Below, in pieces: positions 47,652 to 52,343 of a DNA stretch of 52,343 nt. This DNA comes from Pseudomonadota bacterium (GTDB taxonomy: Bacteria; Desulfobacterota; Desulfovibrionia; Desulfovibrionales; Desulfovibrionaceae). The stretch spans positions 1 to 52,343 of the forward strand of contig JAEWPX010000167.1 in the NCBI GenBank assembly GCA_023399375.1, given 5' to 3'. Position 1 is the stretch's first letter; each line of letters begins with the position of its first letter. The position numbers and the translations under genes are program-made. The notes under the pieces are model-generated. The model was not told the DNA's origin. It was given only the letters and a program-made list of their open reading frames with translations, and searched no databases.

Positions 47652-48641
47652 ATGCCTCAGCAGCTTACCGACGCCGTACGCCCCGCGCCAGCCAGACGGT
47701 TCGACGCCAGGATTGGCCGGGAACCCGTCATCGCCCGCGAAATTTTCCGCCCCGGCCCCTTGCGGGACGACTTCGAGCGCCTGTCCCATCCCGCCGTGCC
47801 CATGGCCGACGCGGATATCCTGAGTTTGTTGTTGAAATTCTTCTACGCGTCCCTGTTTCCCGGCTCGGAATCCCATGCCGTGCCCCTGCCGGAAATCTGC
47901 ACGCAGTTGGGGCGGTTCTACGACCTTTGGTCCGAGGAAGGGCCGGACGAGGGCCTGCCGCTGCCCGGGGAATACAGCGCGTTTTCCCTGCGCATGCTCA
48001 CCGACCTGCCGCGCACGGCGCACATTTTCCGTTCCGTGGCCAACCGCCCATTGCCGCCGGCCCTGGTCCAGGACCCGTTTCTCGGCATCGACTGCGGCAC
48101 GGGTACGGGCGTGCTGCTGGCCGCGGCCTGGTTCCAGGCCAAGCGCAACGGCGTGGCCGAGACACGGCTTTTCGGCCTGGACATCGACGCGGCCATCGCC
48201 GCGCGCACGCGGCTGCTCTTCGATTCCCTGGGCCTCGGCGAGGTGCTCGTGGCCGACGCCCGGCTCGAGGCGGCCTATGCCGCCCTGCCGGACGGGCCGA
48301 TCGCGTTCATTGCCAACGAGAACGTGGCCGCGCCCACGGCGCGCCTTTCCGCGGAACCGTTTTCCGCCATCCACGCCGCGCTGTTCAACGTCTTTTCCAA
48401 GCGTCTGAAAAATGCCGTTTTCTTTCCGGAAGCCCTGGTCGTGCGTGACCGCGAGCGGGAAATGGACGTGGTGCTGTCAAAAAACAATCGTTTCCAGCTC
48501 CCGCGCCACTATCGCCATCTGCGGCCGCGCCCGCGCTCCATCGTCATCGAAGGCCGGCTGACGCGCCTGTGGCAGGTGGGACGGGATTTCCGCAACTACG
48601 TGTCCGAATCCTGGCTCCCGGCCATGCCCGGCCGCTGGTAG
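47652..48641 (+). CDS. Methyltransferase-like protein of unknown substrate
   Basis: 329 residues. After an N-terminal helical part (about 1-135) comes a Rossmann-type motif LGIDCGTGTGVLLAAAWFQ, then FGLDIDAAIAARTRLLFDSLGLGEVLVADAR, which match SAM-binding motifs I and II. The next block (FIANENVAAPTARLSAEPFSAI) takes the place of the usual motif IV. The C-terminus (RHYRHLRPRPRSIVIEGRLTRLWQVGRDF) is basic and could bind nucleic acid. I do not recognise the family. AAGGAG precedes the ATG. It is single, followed by extragenic repeats. Confidence 0.7.
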   Translation: MPQQLTDAVRPAPARRFDARIGREPVIAREIFRPGPLRDDFERLSHPAVPMADADILSLLLKFFYASLFPGSESHAVPLPEICTQLGRFYDLWSEEGPDEGLPLPGEYSAFSLRMLTDLPRTAHIFRSVANRPLPPALVQDPFLGIDCGTGTGVLLAAAWFQAKRNGVAETRLFGLDIDAAIAARTRLLFDSLGLGEVLVADARLEAAYAALPDGPIAFIANENVAAPTARLSAEPFSAIHAALFNVFSKRLKNAVFFPEALVVRDREREMDVVLSKNNRFQLPRHYRHLRPRPRSIVIEGRLTRLWQVGRDFRNYVSESWLPAMPGRW

Positions 48642-48673
48642 CAGCGTTGCGGGGGGAATGAAGAAGGGAGGAA

Positions 48674-48734
48674 CGCCTCCGGCGGCCAGGAGGGGATGAT
48701 CCCCTCCTGGACCTCCTCAAAAGGGGGCTTTGCA
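48674..48734 (+). repeat. Two-hairpin extragenic repeat, copy 2
   Basis: GCCTCCGGCGGCCAGGAGGGG, four-base loop, CCCCTCCTGGACC, then CTC-AAAA-GGGG and TTTGCAG. The first stem is a perfect ten-pair palindrome. Confidence 0.75.
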
Positions 48735-48820
48735 GAGGTTCCAACAAACGGTCAGAATTTAATTTTTTTCCCGACGACGCATCGCAATGACGCGCTTGCC
48801 CGCTTCGTCGCGAGCAGGGC

Positions 48821-48884
48821 AAGCACCCCTTTCGGGGTGGTCCAGGAGGGGCCCTCGGCCCCTCCTGGCCGCCGGAGGCATCCC
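48821..48884 (-). repeat. Two-hairpin extragenic repeat, copy 3, inverted
   Basis: On the minus strand it reads GCCTCCGGCGGCCAGGAGGGG, loop, CCCCTCCTGGACC, then CCCC-GAAA-GGGG and GCTTGC. It faces copy 2 across about 86 bases, so the two form an inverted pair between the methyltransferase-like gene and argB. The minus-strand transcript of argB would contain it. Confidence 0.75.
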
Positions 48885-48906
48885 TCCAGCTCCCATCGCA
48901 AGCCGT

Positions 48907-49800
48907 CTACAGCATGCAGCGCTTGCAGACGATCTCCGTACCGATGCCGGAATTCGTAAAGAACTCCAAGATGATGCAGTTCTCCACCCGGCCGTCCAGG
49001 ATGTGGGCCTTTTCCACGCCCGCGTCCACGGCTTCCATGCAGCAGGTGACCTTGGGGATCATGCCGCCGGTCAGCACGCCCGAGGCCATGGCTTCCGACG
49101 CCTCGACGATGTCCAGGGACGAGATGAGGTTCTTATCCTTGTCGAGCACCCCGGCCACGTCGGTCAGGAGCACCAGGCGCTTGGCCCCGAGCGCGGCGGC
49201 TACGGCGCCGGCCACGGTGTCGGCGTTGATGTTGTAGGTCTCGCCCGCCTCGTCCACGCCGACCGGCGCGATGACCGGGATAAATCCCTGGCCGAGCAGC
49301 GTGGTGATGAGTCCGGTGTTGATGCCCGTGACTTCGCCCACCTTGCCGAGGTCGATGATCTCGGGCGGGGCGTCGTCCTTTTCCAGCACCATTTCCAGCT
49401 TGCGCGCGGTGATGAGCTTGCCGTCCTTGCCGGAAAGCCCCACCGCCATGCCGCCGTTCAAGTTGATCAGGTTGACGATGTTCTTGTTGACCTTGCCCAC
49501 GAGCACCATCTCCACGACGTCCATGGTGGCGTCGTCCGTGACGCGAAGGCCCTGGCGGAACTCGCTCGTGATGTTGAGCTGCTTGAGCATCTGCCCGATC
49601 TGCGGCCCGCCGCCGTGCACGATGACCGGGTTGATGCCGATGTACTTGAGCAGGATGACGTTGAGGGCGAAGCTCTTTTGCAGGGCTTCGTCCACCATGG
49701 CGTGTCCGCCGTACTTGATCACGACCGTCTTGCCGAAGAACTTGCGGATGTACGGCAGGGCTTCCAACAGAAGCCTGGCCTTGGCGTGCTCGCGTTCCAT
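48907..49800 (-). CDS. argB: Acetylglutamate kinase
   Basis: 297 residues of the amino-acid kinase fold. Motifs: TVVIKYGGHAM (ATP lysine), PVIVHGGGPQIGQML (phosphate loop), NINADTVAGAVAAAL, LVLLTDVAGVLDKDK, GMIPKVTCCMEAV and the C-terminal HILDGRVENCIILEFFTNSGIGTEI. It phosphorylates N-acetylglutamate, the second step of arginine synthesis. The extra N-terminal helix (EREHAKARLLLEALPYIRKF) is the one that makes arginine-inhibited hexameric enzymes, so feedback control is likely. GGAGG precedes the ATG. It is 23 bases downstream of hslU in the same direction. Confidence 0.97.
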   Translation of the reverse strand: MEREHAKARLLLEALPYIRKFFGKTVVIKYGGHAMVDEALQKSFALNVILLKYIGINPVIVHGGGPQIGQMLKQLNITSEFRQGLRVTDDATMDVVEMVLVGKVNKNIVNLINLNGGMAVGLSGKDGKLITARKLEMVLEKDDAPPEIIDLGKVGEVTGINTGLITTLLGQGFIPVIAPVGVDEAGETYNINADTVAGAVAAALGAKRLVLLTDVAGVLDKDKNLISSLDIVEASEAMASGVLTGGMIPKVTCCMEAVDAGVEKAHILDGRVENCIILEFFTNSGIGTEIVCKRCML

Positions 49801-49823
49801 GGGCCGTCCTCCAACGGATGGGT

Positions 49824-51200
<1,377 letters not shown>

Positions 51201-51231
51201 TTCCACTCCTTACGGCAATAAAACCGCGCGC

Positions 51232-51774
51232 CTAGGCGCGGTCGATAGTCTCCACCACGATGCGGTCGTTGGTGTAGACGCAGATTTCCGCGGCAATGCC
51301 CATGGCCTTCTCCACGATCTCGCGCGGGGGCATGCTCGTATAACGCAAAAGCGCCCGCGCGGCGGCCAGGGCGTACGGCCCGCCCGAACCGATGGCGGCC
51401 ACGCCGTCGTCCGGCTCGATCACGTCGCCGTTGCCGGAAAGTAGCAGCACGTTCGTGGCGTCGGCCACGATGAGCATGGCCTCCAGGCGGCGCAGATACT
51501 TGTCCTTGCGCCAGTCCTTGGCCAGCTCCACGCTCGCGCGCACGAGGTTGCCGCCGAATTCCTCCAGCTTGGCCTCGAAGCGCTCGAAAAGCGTGAACGC
51601 GTCGGCCGTGGAGCCGGCAAAGCCGATGACGACCTTGTCCTTGTAGATGCGGCGCACCTTGCGCGCCCCGTGCTTCATGGCCACGGCCTGCCCGAGCGTC
51701 ACCTGCCCGTCGCCGGCCACGGCCACGCCGGCGTCCGTACGCACGGCCAATATCGTCGTCCCACGTAGCTGCAT
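51232..51774 (-). CDS. hslV: ATP-dependent protease peptidase subunit HslV
   Basis: 180 residues of the proteasome-like T1 peptidase. The N-terminus reads MQLRGTTILAVR: cleavage after Gly5 would expose the catalytic Thr (TT), as in HslV proteins with a short propeptide. Other signatures are GDGQVTLGQAVAMKH, VIGFAGSTADAFTLFERFEAKLEE, GNGDVIEPDDGVAAIGSGGPYALAAARALL and IVEKAMGIAAEICVYTN. GAGGT precedes ATG 51774. It heads hslV-hslU-argB on the minus strand. The junction with an AT-rich gene upstream marks a possible insertion boundary. Confidence 0.97.
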   Translation of the reverse strand: MQLRGTTILAVRTDAGVAVAGDGQVTLGQAVAMKHGARKVRRIYKDKVVIGFAGSTADAFTLFERFEAKLEEFGGNLVRASVELAKDWRKDKYLRRLEAMLIVADATNVLLLSGNGDVIEPDDGVAAIGSGGPYALAAARALLRYTSMPPREIVEKAMGIAAEICVYTNDRIVVETIDRA

Positions 51775-51815
51775 GTAAACACCTCATCTTGGAATAGCAT
51801 ATGAGCCATCACATC

Positions 51816-52322
51816 TCACAATACTGTAAAGCCATCCAAACTTACACGAAATAAATCAGAAAAAAGATGCTTAGCCCATTTATCAATCACGACATTGTCA
51901 TGCTTTGAAGTCAACCACGAATAATCTAGCACAAAGTCGCCATCGCCGACTACCCATTGTCTCGTCAAATCAAAGAGAGCATTCCATTCGAAAAAACTGT
52001 TGAACGTCTCCTGAACATCGAGAGCATCTCTCCCTTCAAAGAGCTGCGGATACACATCGCCATCCTCGCCATCGACAAAGAGAGCGCCATGATTTTTAAA
52101 CAAGGATAATTCAACACCATCTTCTTTTGAATTTGAAAAGCAATAACCTGGCCAGCAAAATATATGTGGATAATTTATTTTACTCTCTTGAAACTTTAGA
52201 AATTGCGAAAACAGAACCCTTACAGGCATGTTAAATTTTGAATACTTAAATGTCCTTTCCTCTTCCATTAGACGAACAACCGATCCATTCTTAAGTATAT
52301 CCGTATAGTAATGATGGGACAT
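51816..52322 (-). CDS. AT-rich hypothetical protein, possibly acquired
   Basis: 168 residues without signal peptide or membrane segment, rich in Phe, Trp, Asp and Lys: HIFCWPGYCFSNSKEDG, SLFKNHGALFVDGEDGDVYPQLFEGRDALD, FFEWNALFDLTRQW. I recognise no family. The tail WLTSKHDNVVIDKWAKHLFSDLF looks like a small globular domain. Base composition is far lower in GC than every other gene here, and no Shine-Dalgarno precedes the ATG, both signs of recent transfer. Small acidic proteins of this type are sometimes immunity proteins, but nothing here shows that. The gene may continue a cluster beyond the window edge. Confidence 0.65.
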   Translation of the reverse strand: MSHHYYTDILKNGSVVRLMEEERTFKYSKFNMPVRVLFSQFLKFQESKINYPHIFCWPGYCFSNSKEDGVELSLFKNHGALFVDGEDGDVYPQLFEGRDALDVQETFNSFFEWNALFDLTRQWVVGDGDFVLDYSWLTSKHDNVVIDKWAKHLFSDLFRVSLDGFTVL

Positions 52323-52343
52323 TTCAAAACTATAAGTATAAAT

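Overview
The window is a GC-rich, densely packed stretch of bacterial chromosome. Gene content points to a sulfate-reducing member of the Desulfovibrionaceae (inference): type I glutamine synthetase beside paired YeeE/YedE membrane proteins, many sensor kinases and a chemoreceptor, an iron alcohol dehydrogenase behind a sigma-54-like promoter, HesB-like proteins including one that appears to use selenocysteine, and a BamA with an extra N-terminal domain. Genes are often joined by ATGA stop/start overlaps. No phage, insertion sequence, CRISPR array or rRNA was seen.

Layout. 1-1347: a TPR protein running off the left edge. 1557-5281: two YeeE/YedE halves, glnA, a double SEC-C protein and an MnmM/YtqB-like methyltransferase. 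5282-5992: about 700 bases between convergent genes, made of three tandem copies of a roughly 200-base unit ending in a GC-rich hairpin. 5993-15230: signalling genes (OmpR-type two-component pair, hybrid kinase, periplasmic binding protein, Cache/HAMP/PAS kinase, PstS-like protein, small membrane protein); the last three are translationally chained to rnr (15227-17449). 17582-23505: small and enzymatic genes, including a YgjP-type metallopeptidase, an SH3/NlpC lipoprotein, an iron alcohol dehydrogenase, a repeat-containing secreted protein and a Cys-rich protein. 23581-28235: marR-emrA-emrB facing an NRAMP metal transporter. 28370-33623: a tiny secreted protein, a methyltransferase, a membrane acyltransferase and a methyl-accepting chemotaxis protein.

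33777-42197: two tiny proteins, tRNA-Asn(GTT), then an envelope operon lysS-lolC-lolD-bamA-skp-fabZ; lpxD is absent between skp and fabZ, and a strong terminator sits just before fabZ. 42228-44338: response regulator plus HD-GYP protein from a near-consensus promoter. 44673-45869: three HesB/IscA-like genes in a row; the first has an in-frame UGA at a conserved Cys with a SECIS-like hairpin behind it, the last appears to be transcribed as a leaderless mRNA. 46012-48641: pyrR, a DEDD exonuclease and a methyltransferase-like gene, with copies of a two-hairpin extragenic repeat. 48907-51774: hslV-hslU-argB. 51816-52322: an AT-rich gene unlike everything else here, probably acquired.

Signals most worth follow-up are the tandem triplicate at 5300-5960, the recoded HesB gene at 45543-45869 with its nested inverted repeat and leaderless neighbour, the sensory cassette attached to rnr, and the inverted pair of extragenic repeats at 48674-48884. 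All assignments come from reading the sequence; no database search was run.
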